This document shows positions 33,587 to 45,030 of a stretch of DNA of 64,000 nt, piece after piece; the stretch's first letter is position 1, and each line of letters begins with the position of its first letter. This DNA is from Coptis chinensis. Taxonomy: Eukaryota; Streptophyta; Magnoliopsida; Ranunculales; Ranunculaceae. The notes beneath the pieces were generated by a model, which made no database searches, had not been told where the DNA came from, and saw only the letters and a list, made by a program, of their open reading frames with translations. The stretch spans positions 33,100,001 to 33,164,000 of the forward strand of contig CM027380.1 in NCBI GenBank assembly GCA_015680905.1. The letters run 5' to 3'. The position numbers and the translations under genes were made by a program.

Positions 33587-35600
33587 ATGAGATTAAGGTT
33601 GGGCGAAGAAAACACCTAACTAATAAAACCAACAACAAGAACAAACAAGTCTTTCTAGTATACCACTCACTACACCTCTAGCTAGCATACCACACACACC
33701 ACCACCGAAGTAATGGTGAAGAAAGAGAGTCTCCTCTCTCTGACTTTTACAAAGCCTTGAACGATAGCCCTAAATCTTGCATCGTTCTATCAGACCCAGT
33801 GGGGGATTTCCGAATTCCCCCAAATATATTTAATTTGTTACCCGTTTTTCATGGGTTAGACCATGAAAAACCTTATCAACACGTGCGTAGGATTGACCAA
33901 GTCCTTACTACATTCCACCATCCTACGGTAGGTGCTGAACAAATTAAACTAAGGGTATTTCCCTTCACCTTAGCCGATAAGGTGGCGTCTTGGTTGATTT
34001 GCCTAAAGTTTAATTCGTGGACTCGTGGGCTAAACTTGTTCAACTATTCATGGAACATTTTACCCCACCATGAAGACCGATGAAATGCTTTCCAAGATTC
34101 ATTTCTTTTCGGCCGGAATCCTCATGAATAATTTTGAGGCTTGGAATCGTTTAACCGATCTACTTATAGAGTGTCCACACCATAACCTCGCGAAAAGACA
34201 TGTTAGTTCGTGCCTTTTTCAAAAGGACTTCTACACCACCATAAAGAAGTCCTTGACATAATGAATGGGGTAGTTTCTTAAGTAAAGGAGCCTCGGAGGC
34301 TTATAAATTTTTAGAAGATCGGACTCAAGCGAATAATAATAATTTGGGGTTTAGTGATGATATCTCCCGTTCCGCTAGTTCTTCTACAATGCCTAAAGCC
34401 GTCGGTATGTTTGAGATGAAACCCGATCCAGAACTTAAACATTTAATCGAATCTCTAACTAAAAAGGTAGAGGCTATTTCTGTCTAACAAAAACCTATCC
34501 CCGCCATGAATGTCAACTCCAACCCATGTAATTTCTGTTTGAGTCCAGAGCACCTCGACTCCTATTGTCCTTTCGTTTACGAACAACAAATATTACAACA
34601 AGATAACGTTTGCTCAATTAATAGTTATCCTATTCCTAATGCCCCTTGGAGACAACACCCCAACTTCAGTTAGAGAAATAATCAACAAGTAACAACTCCA
34701 GGATTTAATAATCAAAATGTTAGGCAAGCAAACAATTATAACCAACCTCCACCACGACAAGGACAAGGTCAGGGTAATTATAATAATTATAACAACCAAG
34801 CGCAACCACAACAAGGTCAAGCACAAGGTCAGGGTAATTATAATAATTATAATGCAAATCGAGGTATCGTTCCGGTTAATAATAATAACTATCACAACCC
34901 ACCCATAAATAATCAACGTGACATAGTTCCTGTCACACAACCTATAGCTAACACTCTTCCACAACCGGATCATTTCGATACCTTTATGCAATCTCAACAA
35001 CAGATTTTGCAAGCCATCCAACTTTCCTTACAGCAGCTAGCTCAAGAAAAAGTACAACCCAAAGGTGTGTTTCCAGGACAAGTGATACCTAATCCTAAAA
35101 CACTAAACACAGCCTTTGAGGTGAACGGTAATACTAGTACGGAAAATGTAAATCTAGGTGAGCTAAATGCCATCACCACTCTCTGTTCTAGTAGAGTGGT
35201 TGACAACAATGTAACTATGCTTATAGTTAACCCACAAGTAGTCCCTACACAGGAGATTGAACTAGATACCGAAATGGAAACTGAAGAGCCTACCCCTGCA
35301 GAGGTACCAGTTAAACCATAACCTAAGAAACAAAAAGCAAAGGTTAGACATCTAGTTGAACCATACGCTAAGCATAGAGAGACACCACTGTTTCCCCATA
35401 AATTAGTTATGTTAAACAGAGATACAAACTTTGACGAGATTAGGGAAGTATTCAAGAATCTAACGATTAACCTACCCTTTTTCGAAGCAATTAAAAAATT
35501 ACCTCACCACGCTAAGTTTCTTAAGGAGTTGTGCACTACTAGGCGTAGGACAAATATTCCTAAAGACGCCTTTCTAACTTAACAATTTCCAACTTTAACA
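33587..35600 (+). pseudogene. gag of element B, frameshifted
   Basis: ATG at 33587 gives MRLRLGEEN and a stop; the frame resumes with SDFYKALNDSPKSCIVLSDP at 33739 and continues through HEKPYQHVRRIDQVL and the retrotransposon gag core (EAWNRLTDLLIECPHH). A CCHC knuckle CNFCLSPEHLDSYC is at about 34530-34570, then an Asn/Gln-rich low-complexity part (34700-34950) and a linker with TAFEVNGNTS and ITTLCSSRVVDN (35100-35210). There are multiple frameshifts and stops. The layout is the same as in C and A. It would be the structural protein of the particle. Confidence 0.75.
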
Positions 35601-35639
35601 GAACATAATGGAATTGTGAAGTACAAGGACCACGTTAGA

Positions 35640-36244
35640 TCCCTATCAGACAATGCACCTTAGGAGATTCTCACACGACCACCGCTTTTTTAGACCTGGG
35701 GGCAAGTGTCATCTTACTCCCGTATTATTTATACAAACAAATAGGTCTACAAGAGATGCAACCTACTCAAATGATGTTGCAATTAGCGGATAGGTCTATT
35801 AAGTATCCTAAGGGTGTGGTTGAGAACGTGCTAGTTAAGGTCCAGGATTTCTACTATCCTGCTGATTTTGTTATCCTCAATACAGAAGTCGTTATTGACT
35901 CTGTTCTGATCATCTTAGGGCGTCCATTTTTGGCAACTGCCAACGCGCTTATAAACTGCCGAAATGGTTCGATGTCCTTGTCTTTCGGTCATCTTTCGGT
36001 TGAGGTTAATATTTTTAAAATGATGAAACAGTTACGAGATTCATCTATAGATGGAGAGATTAGCATGTTCGAGAGCTTAGGGCAAGATTACTTTAATAAC
36101 ACATTTCCAGAAAACCATATGCATAAATTCCTTTATTTTGGAAGTTCAGATTTTGTCGATGACTCCTACGGTATAAGAAGTCAACACCATCTTCGAGTCT
36201 ACACAAATCGTAGAACCTTCGGTTGCTCCATATACAGAGTTTGA
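35640..36244 (+). pseudogene. Aspartic protease of element B and C-terminal extension
   Basis: The active site reads FLDLGASVILLPYYLYKQIG, then KYPKGVVENVLVKVQDFYYP and VLIILGRPFLATANALINC. Downstream the frame continues through GQDYFNNTFPENHMHKFLYF and then departs from the A/C sequence (position about 36160), where B leads into polymerase and A/C into the pol-less ORF. Upstream, stops at 35580 and 35661 cut it off from gag. Confidence 0.7.
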
Positions 36245-36339
36245 AGACCTGCTGCCTAAGCAAGTATTCATTACTCAAGATGAGGACACCCCAGAAGCTT
36301 TTTATCGACATACCAACCACCTCTGGTTCTTAAACCTCT

Positions 36340-37278
36340 TCCTCCTGAGTTAAAATATATTCAACTTGATCCGGATGGTAGCCATCCGGTAATTATATCT
36401 TCTCTATTATCAAAGGAGGAAGACACACGTTTAATCAGGGTGATTAAGGAACATTGTTCTGCGATTGGTTGGTCCCTAGCCAATATTAAGGGAATTGACC
36501 CTAATATGTGCACTCACCGTATCCATTTGGAGGATAACGCAAAGACTTCTCGCGAACCTCAGCGTCGTTTGAACTCGGCCATGAAAGAAGTGGTTAGGGA
36601 AGAAGTCTTACGGTTACTTGATGTTGGTTTCATATACCCAATCTCTGATAGCGAATGGATCAGTCCCATTCATGTAGTTCCAAAAAAATCAGGGATTACA
36701 ATGGTACGTAATGCCAAGGGTGAATATGTTGCCACACATGGTCCTATGAAATGGAGGATCTGTATTGATTACAGACGTTTAAATGTCATGACACGAAAGG
36801 ATCATTTTCCATTACCCTTTATAGATCAGATGCTAGAACGTCTAGCTGGTCATGTTTTTTACTGTTTTTTGGATGGCTACTCTGGCTATTTCCAAATTAT
36901 TATTGATATTAATGACCAAGAAAAGACTACCTTTACATGTCCTTTTGGAACATACGCCTATAAATGAATGCCTTTTGGCCTTTATAATGCTCCTGGTACC
37001 TTCCAGCGATGTATGCTTCATATATTTAGTGACATGGTAGAGCGTTTCATGAAAGTATTCATGGATGATTTTTCTATCTATGGAGACTCTTTCACTGACT
37101 ACATGTCTAACCTATCTAAGGTTTTGACACGGTGTGAAGAGAAGAGTCTTGTTTTAAATTGGGAAAAATATCATTCATGGTAAAAAAGGGCATAGTACTA
37201 GGTCACATTATATCTAGTGATGGCATAGAAGTTGATAAGGCCAAACTAGATAAGATAGCGACTCTACCTATATCACGG
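36340..37278 (+). pseudogene. Reverse transcriptase of element B (Athila-type), truncated
   Basis: Recognisable RT blocks are EEVLRLLDVGFIYPISDSEW, ISPIHVVPKKSG, WRICIDYRRLNVMTRKDHFP, DGYSGYFQI and TTFTCPFGTYAY, then a stop at 36965, MPFGLYNAPGTFQRCM, and the active site VFMDDFSIYG (F-M-D-D in place of the usual Y-x-D-D). The thumb region begins, then the frame breaks at 37180 and the sequence switches at about 37279 to LTR sequence. The connection, RNase H and integrase domains are gone. The product would have copied element RNA into DNA. Confidence 0.85.
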
Positions 37279-38042
37279 CTCGGAAAGAGCTTTCCAATGG
37301 TCCAAGCCTTGACCCAATCAGAGGAGCAAAAGTAGACGAAAAGTCTGCTGAAGTCAAAGCCAGCTGAAACAGGCTTTGTGGACTGAAGAAATAGGGCTTT
37401 GGGCTCGATTTTCCGGCTCAAAACATGAGACCTCAGCCCATGCACGAAATTATGGATCTGGTCTCCTTCTTTACATAAAACAAGACTTAGCTCTTAAGAA
37501 AGATATAGTTAGAGAATCTAGAATAGAAAGTAGCCATTAAAATAGCTTGTAGATCTAGTTTTTGAATTCAATTAGTTAAATTAATTAGTTTCATACATTG
37601 TTTTAGATTAATTCTTTGAATCATAGTTCTTCATTGATTAGATAAATAAAATAGTTATTTCTTGTTCATTTCGATTTTGTCATTTAAAATTGTTAGATCT
37701 AATTTCAGTTGTTGTTATTCAATTCTTAGTTAATAATTTAGAATTCAATTATTGTTTAGTTAAATTTAATAAAGTTATAATCTTTATATTACTTCTAGTT
37801 TTAATTTACATCGTAGTATAATTCTCACCATTGCTCTCATTAGACTTTGAATAGATTAGTCAATCTAGGAAACTTGAATGCTAAAAAACTAAGAGTGGAA
37901 CAAACTTTTTACTCCACTTTATTTCAATAGAATTGAGAGTATAGAAATCTTTGATAGCAACGCGTAATTAAGTTTAGTATCACTTGCATTTTGAGTTTCA
38001 TCGTTCATTTCGTAGGTAAATTATTCAATTTTACGTTTATCA
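37279..38042 (+). repeat. Truncated 3' LTR of element B
   Basis: Collinear with 32099-33000 of the 5' LTR except that it lacks the SINE. It starts abruptly after polymerase sequence ('atatcacgg' then 'ctcggaaagagc') and ends TTATCA at 38042. The missing first 353 bp and the missing pol sequence went in one deletion. Confidence 0.85.
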
Positions 38043-39445
38043 AAAAGCTTATGTAAACCATCATGGAACTTATGTAGTAACCCATCATTGAATTGTCCAA
38101 GAGAGTGTAAGTATGGTAGTAGTCTTTCTTCATGAGGCTTAGATGATAAGACATATGGCAAACTGGGTTTTTCAACCACGTGAATAAAGGGATCATCGTA
38201 TGCTCTTAAGAACTCATATTCCACCTTAGATTCTATTTCCTTTTTTTCTGGCACTTCAATCAATGCGAGGCTCTTCTCAACTAGAATGATAGTCTCGGGA
38301 GTTTGTATGTTAGGCAAAGTCTCTTTAGTGGGAAGGTTTAGAAAATTATGAAGGATTTCAAAGGCAATTGGCTTAAGTGTGAGCTTGACGTTTCTTTGGA
38401 ATGGTTTAGTGGTGCAGTCTTCAGAATTTAGTGGATTTTTTATGAATGGAGGTTGGTTTTCAAGAGGTGTTAACTCAGGGGAATGATGGTCGGGTGGTGG
38501 TTCTTCATATGATCTCAAGAATTCAGGGAACTCTTCATCTAGCTTTGGCGTTTCCACAAATTTGTGGTTCATATTGGCAATATTAAGGATGTCACAAATT
38601 TGTTCCATCAATAACTCTTTAATGGCCAAACTAAAATTAGATCCACTTTCCACTATATATTTTATATCTTCTTCTCCAAACACTTGATTTTCTTTGTCCT
38701 CTTTGTCATTGTCCAAGTGTGTCGAGTCATTTTCCAACACATGTTCTAGATTTTCTTCTGCTAGAATGTTCTCAAACTTCTCATCCATGGGTGTACTAAG
38801 ACAAATGGGAGAAATTGTAACCTTAGGCATGTAATCATTATAAGAACTGGAATTCACACAATTGTCAGGTGGATGGTGATAGGGTTTTAATTGGTCATAA
38901 ATATCAAGATGGGCTCTATCAATTGGTTTTGTTATAGCAGCACCTTGTTCCTTTTGTTGGTTGGTTTTTAGACTGTTGGGAAGAACATTAGTCTCAGATG
39001 TGGTATTGATTGAAATATATTGGAGAAAACAGAAGGTATTTGCTATTTGTTGTATTTGAATTGTTTGCTCGGCCATTGCTTGGTAAATTTGGTCAGTGAG
39101 AGATAGTGGAATGGGATATGAATTAGATATGGATGGTGATGTGAATAGTAATAGGCTTTGGGTAAAACTGCACTCTGACTAACCATATGGATACATGAAT
39201 GGTGGTTGACTATCTGTGATGGAACTCCATGAATTGTTTGTATGATTAGAAAACTCGGGGGTGTATTGGGTACTACAAAAGTTTGAAATTTGAGGTTTGA
39301 AATTGTAAGGATTTTTCGTAGTATACTCAACCTCGATATATGATGTGCATTGAGACGCCCAATGATACGGACTACCACAGCAAGAACAAGGTTCTGGGTT
39401 TGTATTATAATTCCATGACGGTTGCAATGCATATTGATAAGTCAT
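38043..39445 (-). pseudogene. Gag-like ORFs of element H with CCHC zinc knuckle
   Basis: Two ORFs, 39445-39179 and 39076-38021 (the last codons belong to element B). The first contains CSCCGSPYHWASQC, a CX2CX4HX4C zinc knuckle as in retroviral nucleocapsids. The second is an acidic, proline-containing 345-residue stretch that includes KPFQRNVKLTLKPIAFEILH, which aligns with PPFQRNLEFAHDPLVSPMLH in A. A coiled-coil start, MAEQTIQIQQIAN, follows the knuckle. The N-terminal capsid part was not recognised. A frameshift separates the two ORFs. The role would be packaging of element RNA. Confidence 0.6.
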
Positions 39446-40745
39446 GAATGCTCAAACAAGCATGATGCACAATCTGTAGAAATTCATTTGTGACCTTGAA
39501 GTTTTTGAAAAGTTTGCATGCAATATATGTAGATTAGATACTATGCCTTGTTTAAATTTAATAGTGAGCGCGAAATTGGGTTTTGGGAACTACATGCGTC
39601 AGGGGAGAAGATTGCAACTTCACCAAATGGTGTGCCACCAAGAATCTCACTCACCATGAATCTGAGGGAGGGGAGTGAGTAAGGTGGTTGGTCCACTGGA
39701 ATCTGATAGTTCACTACTCTCTTTGTTCGTGCTAGATGTTTGTCTTGATGGATGTGACTAGATTGACTCTGCTTGATTGATTTTATGTTTTAATTAAGTC
39801 TATGTATCTAATTGAGCAATCCCACTTTTGTTCTTTAAGGGCTCGAGTTTAGCCTTATCGTTTAAATGTAAAGACAAGACTGAATTGGAAATCACCCAAT
39901 CATTCAATCATGTTTTGAACATGCAAATATCCTTCAACATTTTGGAGCGAGGAGGTTGATAACTATGATTAAATAGATTAAAACCAGAGTTTAAAACAGT
40001 ACCAAATCATGCATATCAATATATAAAAATACTCTCTAAAATAGTTGTGATAAAGAGGAGTAATCGTGATCTCCACTCTTGTTTGTACGTACTTGTAACG
40101 AATCTAGACTAGCTAACTATTGCACTAATGAGAGAATAATATGAGGCTAAGAAAACAGTAAATATAATATGCTAAAACAGTAAATTAAATGATGAGAAAG
40201 GGTATAGAGAAGATTTAATCCACCACGCAATTCGATTCACCATTAGGTTGATTATCAAATTGCCTATTGATCCCTAGTGAACACCAAGTCCTCTCGGATT
40301 GAGGTTTCACTAGCATGAGAGTGTAGCTCCACCACAAATCTCTTCAGTGGTGGCTCTATACTCTAGTTCTCCGTTATGAGCTATATCTCTAGTTACTCAT
40401 AACGAAGTTCTTGACGTTCTTGATCCAAAACAATAATACTAATAGCTACTCAACCTCACATGACTTTATAAACCTCCTCTAATAGAGGTTTAGCCTTATA
40501 TCATAGGAATCATATTAACTAAAGATTTAATATAAGACATAATTTAAAGAACAATAATTGAAAGTAAACTAAAGCTTTTATTGTTGGGGAATAATGGAGG
40601 CTACAATTAAACTAAATTATTCTAACCCTAAAACTAAACTAAACTACTTTATACTAAAGAAAGGGATGCTGGAAGAGGAGTATTAAGTTTATCCTTATCC
40701 CTCTTTACTAGCTTTCGAACCCGTCCTACAAACGGGTGTCGTTAT
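39446..40745 (-). repeat. Leader and probable 5' LTR of element H
   Basis: Noncoding sequence with features similar in layout to the Athila-like LTRs, including 'cctctaatagaggtttagcc' near 40475, compared with 'cctctaatggaggtttagct' at 12362. Toward gag, on the minus strand, lies TGGTGGCACACCATTTGGTG (plus about 39622-39641), a possible primer-binding region. The upstream boundary is placed where the neighbouring duplicated block begins (about 40740). No clean TG...CA ends could be fixed. An inverted repeat 'acccgtcctacaaacgggt' is at about 40720. Confidence 0.4.
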
Positions 40746-43345
40746 ATTAAATTATTCTAAAAATTATTAGCAACTATTCATAGCTATGAGATATGGAATT
40801 ATATTAATCACTTGTTCAAATTTCTTGCACCACTCTCTATCAAAAGAAAGCACCAAACCTTGGTAAAACCCATCGATTTATTTTTGTTGTTAAGTTTAAT
40901 AATAGAAGTTTGATTGAAATTTTGTGAGAATGCCCAATGTGGCGAAGATGATATTAAAGCTACTTAAATAGCAAAGCATTCCCAATCATAATAAAATAAT
41001 TATAATAAACAATACTTAAAATGCAAAACTATATTTGTTGAGATATTATATTCTCCCTATATATAATACAACTATGTTTCGAGATTAGTTTAATGTATTT
41101 GCATCAAGTTTCCGATTTTACATTAATTATTCTTTGAGGCTAGTTCAATGCAGTTGGATCTAGTTTCCGATTTCTCATTAATTATTCTTTGAGGTTAATT
41201 CAATGTAGTTGTATCAAGTTTATGATTTTCCATTAATTATTATTTGAGGTTAGTTCAGTGCAATTGCACCAAGTTTATGATTTTCCGTTAGTTATTCATT
41301 AAGGTTAATTCAGTGCAGTTCCATCTAGGGGTGGGAATTTGGCCCTAACGACCCTAACCCGATCCTGACCGACCCGACCCTAAGCCCTATAAAGCCCTCA
41401 CAGAGTTTAGGGCAAGGTCGACCCGACCCTAAAGCCTTCTAGGGCAGGGCTAGGGCTAAGGTTCTGAAACATAGGCCCGACCCTAATTCAGCCCTAACCA
41501 AGTCCTAGTTATAGTTTCACATTTTCACTATAAATACACGTACCATAATTGTCCAACTTTTTGTTCAATATTTTAAATTAAAATAATATTGTCCTTTGTA
41601 ATTTATCACTTACACCCAAGGGTACTTTCAATAACTTGTCTTATATAACAAAAACTTGTCAACCTATCTAGCAGCCATGAAGAACAATGAGCACTAGCCT
41701 AATAAAAAAATAAGACTTTATTCCTTTGATCATCAAATCAAAGTCTAGAACTTATTATTCTCAATTTATTTTCCCACTTACTTCTTATAAATTATATTTT
41801 TATTCACATCCAAGCCAAGTCTAGAACTAAAGGCTTCCGTCCACACCATTAAAGCGAAATATAGAGCAGAAATTTGTAACATAGAAACCAAAAAAACAAC
41901 ATTTGTCTGCAAAATGGCATTTGTAAAACGAAGAAAATATATAGGCCCGACCCTAAAACCCGGCCCTAAAGCCTTTAAAGAGGGCTTAGGGTAGGGTCAG
42001 GGCTTGAGATTTAGACTTGTGACCCGGCCCGACCCGACCCTATGCTAACTTTAGGGCGGGGCCGACCCGGCCTTAATATCTAAAAGGCTTTTAAATGTTT
42101 AGGGCCGGGCTAGCCCGACCCGGCCCATTGCCCACCCCTAGTTCCATCTAGTTTTCAATGTTTCGTTAATTACTCTTTGAGATTAGTTCCATCAAGGTTC
42201 CAATTTCTCGTTAATTACTCTTTGAGGTTAGTTTAATACATCTGTATCCAGTTTCTGATTTCCCGTTAATTATTTTTCGAAGTTAGTTCGCATCTAGCTT
42301 CAAATTTCTGGCTATTTATGCTTTGAGGGTAGTTCGATGTAGTTACATCTGGTTTCTGATTTCTAGTTAACTATTCTTTGAGGTTATTTCAATGCATTTG
42401 CATCCAGTTTCTGATTTTCCATTAAATATTCATCAAGGATATTGCATCCAATTTCTTATTTCCCGGCCTGTTAGTTAATATATGATTTTAGTTTAATGTA
42501 GTTGCATCCAGTTTTCGATTTTTCGTTAATTATTCTTTGAGGTTAGTTCAATGCAGTTGCATCCAATTTTCGATTTCCCGTTAATTGTTTTTTTAGGTTA
42601 GTTGTTTAATGCATTTGCAACAAGTTTTCGATTTCCCATTAATTTTTTTTAGGTTTGTTCAATGCAGTTGCATCAAATTTATGATATCCCGTTAATTATT
42701 CATTGAGGTTAGTTCAGTGCATTTGCATCCATTTTTTTATGTTTCTATATTCGTTAATTAGTCTTTAGATTAGTTCATTGCATTTGCAACCAACTTCCAA
42801 TTTCTCATTAATAACTCTTTGAGGTTAGTTTAATACATCTGCATCTAGTTTATGATTTCTGATTATTTATATTTTGAGGTTAGTTCGATGCAATTTCATC
42901 CGGTTTCTGATTTCCCATTAACTATTCTTTGAGGTTATTTCAATGCATTTGCATATAGTTTCTGATTTCCCGACAATTATTCTATGAGGTTAGTTCAATG
43001 CAGTTGCATTTGGTTTTTTATTTCCTGTTAATTATATTTTGAGGTTAGTTCAATGCATTTTCATCCAGTTTCTGATTCACCGTTAATTATTATTTGATGT
43101 TTGTTTGATGCATTTTTGCATACCGTTTCCGATTTCCCGTTAAATATTTTTCAAGGATTTGCATCCAATTTCTAATTTCCAATTAGTTATTCTCTGACGT
43201 TAGTTTAATGCAGTTGCATCTAATTTCCGATTTCTAGTTAATTACTTTTTGAGTTTAGTTTATTGCATTTGCATAAAGTTTCCGATTTCCCATTAATTAC
43301 TCTTTGAGCTCAGTTCAATCTATTTGAATATAGTTTTCGATTTCC
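40740..43345 (+). repeat. 55-bp minisatellite array, block 1
   Basis: From about 41075 a unit of about 55 bp recurs, with the core 'ttcaatgcagttgcatccag' then 'tttctgatttcccgttaatt' and 'attctttgaggttag'. Individual units differ by 10-30 percent and some are truncated. The array is preceded by a unique-looking 330-bp lead (40740-41070) that recurs before block 2 at about 43550-43810 and 44094-44150. It is interrupted by a hAT-like element at 41327-42141. No coding potential was found. Confidence 0.8.
41327..42141. mobile_element. hAT-like non-autonomous element (815 bp)
   Basis: Terminal repeats AGGGGTGGGAATTT... and, reverse-complemented from the right end, CTAGGGGTGGGCAATGGGCC. Flanked by the 8-bp direct repeat TTCCATCT (41319-41326 and 42142-42149); the wider repeat AGTTCCATCTAG makes the exact cut ambiguous by a few bases. 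Both arms are rich in 'cccgaccct' motifs, while the centre (41540-41930) is AT-rich. No transposase ORF was found. It sits inside a minisatellite unit. Confidence 0.75.
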
Positions 43346-43819
43346 TTTTAATTATCCAATGTGGTGTGTAATACCAACTTTCCACTTATCCATCTGTAGT
43401 GTCCTTGCAAACATGACATAAAAATAAATTATGCTTGATATACTATATGGGATCATCAAAGATTATCCAGTTCTCAATTTCCCGTTAATTATTCTTTAAA
43501 TTATATATCTGACTCACTAGGTGGGATCTTCAAAGATTATCTACGAAAGGTTCCTGTCATATTAATTATTCTGAAAAATATATGCATAACTATTATATAC
43601 AAATATTATATTGATCACTCATTCAAATTTCTTATAATATGAAAACTCCACGTACTCTCTATTAAAAAAAAATAACTCACCATTGATAAAACCCTTCAAC
43701 TTCATTTGTTGTTTAATAATAGAAGTTTGATTGAAGTTTTGTGAGATTGTCTAATAAGATGAAGTTCATATTGAAGCTACTTGAATAGTAAGGTATTCCC
43801 AATTATACGAAAAAAGATA
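43346..43819 (+). other. Spacer and lead sequence of minisatellite block 2
   Basis: 43346-43540 is AT-rich with degenerate unit remnants. 43550-43819 is similar to 40740-41010, for example 'taataatagaagtttgattg' in both. No gene was found. Confidence 0.55.
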
Positions 43820-44084
43820 GGGTTTTTTAGACTTTGGTCCTACGCATAGTTGGTTTATTAGACTTTGGTCCAGAAAAACTTGAATATTAGACTTTAGTCC
43901 TAGTTTTGTTTGTTCACCGTTAGTCAACTCAGTCTTATGTAAACAGATTGACCACGTTGACTGTTAGTCAACTGAGTTGACTAACGGTGAACAAACAGAA
44001 CTAGGACTAAAGTCTAATATTCAAGCTTTTCTAGACCAAAGTCTAATAAACCAACTATGTGTAAGACCAAAGTCTAAAAAGCAC
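43820..44084. mobile_element. Mutator-type MITE with long inverted repeats (265 bp)
   Basis: The ends read GGGTTTTTTAGACTTTGGTC and, reverse-complemented, GTGCTTTTTAGACTTTGGTC. The inverted similarity extends for about 125 bp on each side, leaving almost no unique centre, so the element can fold into one long hairpin. It is flanked by the perfect 9-bp repeat AAAAAGATA (43811-43819 and 44085-44093), the size expected of Mutator-like elements. It is noncoding. Confidence 0.8.
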
Positions 44085-44149
44085 AAAAAGATAAAATAAA
44101 CACCGTTTTAAATGCAAAATTATACTTATTGAGACATTCCCACAACATA

Positions 44150-45030
44150 TAACACAACTATATTTTGAGGTTAGTTCAATGCATTTGCATCCAGTATCTG
44201 ATTTTCTGTTATTTATTTTTTGAGGTTAATTCAATGCAGTTGCATCCAGTTTCCCATTTCTTATTAATTATTCTTTGCAGTTAGTTTAATGCATTTGCAT
44301 CTAATTTCCAATTTCCTGCTAATTATTCTTCGAGCTCAGTTCAATGCATTTGCATCCAGTTTCCAATTTCCCATTAATCATTTTTTTAGATTAGTTTAAT
44401 ACATTTGCATCCAGTTTCTGATTTCTCGTTTATTATTCGATGAGGTTATATTTGTATCTAGTTTCTGATTTCTCGTTAATTATTGTTTGAGGTTAGTTCA
44501 ATGAATTTGCATCCAGTTTCTGATTTTCCGTTAATTATTTATTGAGGTTAGTTCAATGGATTTGCATCCAATTTATTTTTTGAAATTAGTTCAGTGTAGT
44601 TACTTCCAGTTTCCGATTTTCCGATAATTACTTTTAAAGATTAGTTTCACGCATTTGCATCCTGTTTCCAATTTATAGTTTTTTTTTTAGGTTAGTTCAA
44701 TACAGTTCCATCCAGTTTTTAATTTCCCGTTAATTTAATCTTTGAGGGTTAGTTCAATGCATTTGCATCCAATTTCTGATTTCCCAACAATTATTTTTTG
44801 GTGTTAGTTCGATGTATTTGCATCCAAGTTTCGATTTCCCGTTAATTATTCTTTGAGGTTAGTTTAATGCAGTTGTATCAATATTCCGATTCTCCATTAA
44901 TTAATTTTTAAGATTAGTTTAATGCTTGCATGTGCATCCAATTTTCGATTTCCCGTTAAATATTATTTGAGGTTAGTTCGATGCATTTGCATCTAGTTTT
45001 CTGTTTCTCGTTAATTGATCTTTGACATTA
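44150..45030 (+). repeat. 55-bp minisatellite array, block 2
   Basis: About 15 units of the same repeat as block 1, in the same orientation and phase relative to the lead sequence. The last units fade out at about 45030. Confidence 0.75.

Larger units (their letters stand above)
31746..38042 (+). mobile_element. Element B: Athila-like LTR retrotransposon with pol, internally deleted
   Basis: A plus-strand insertion flanked by GAAAG (31741-31745) and AAAAG (38043-38047), a 5-bp duplication with one mismatch. It has a 5' LTR (31746-33000), primer-binding site, gag, protease, the start of reverse transcriptase, and then jumps at about 37279 directly into the middle of the 3' LTR, which ends at 38042. 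RNase H, integrase and the beginning of the 3' LTR are therefore missing. By hand alignment the shared LTR parts differ at roughly 3 percent of positions. It interrupts element H. A SINE later entered its 5' LTR. Confidence 0.85.
30633..40745 (-). mobile_element. Element H: minus-strand gag-bearing, pol-less retroelement, interrupted by element B
   Basis: On the minus strand the order is a probable LTR (about 40745-39660), gag-like ORFs (39445-38043), then element B, then the conserved tail and noncoding sequence (31745-30633). If B and one copy of its 5-bp duplication are ignored, the reading frame runs from the gag-like ORF straight into the tail, without any protease or polymerase in between. 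H is related to the post-protease region of A and C. Its downstream end is not defined; it borders CACTA-2 at 30632. Whether F (13660-17030) is its other half cannot be decided here. Confidence 0.5.

Noticed and set aside
33035-33590. Overlapping proteins in the leader of element B
   Set aside because: Several frames are open on both strands because the leader is GC-rich; none is conserved in the equivalent leaders of A and C.
13660-40745. F and H as the two halves of one retroelement split by CACTA-2
   Set aside because: Both are minus-strand, but the probable LTR of H and the LTR of F show no clear similarity by eye, and the interior landmarks near the CACTA-2 ends seem to overlap, not continue. 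Not excluded, but not supported.
40740-45030. A CRISPR-like or centromeric array
   Set aside because: The units are adjacent without unique spacers, the context is eukaryotic, and the 55-bp unit length and high divergence do not suggest a typical centromeric satellite.
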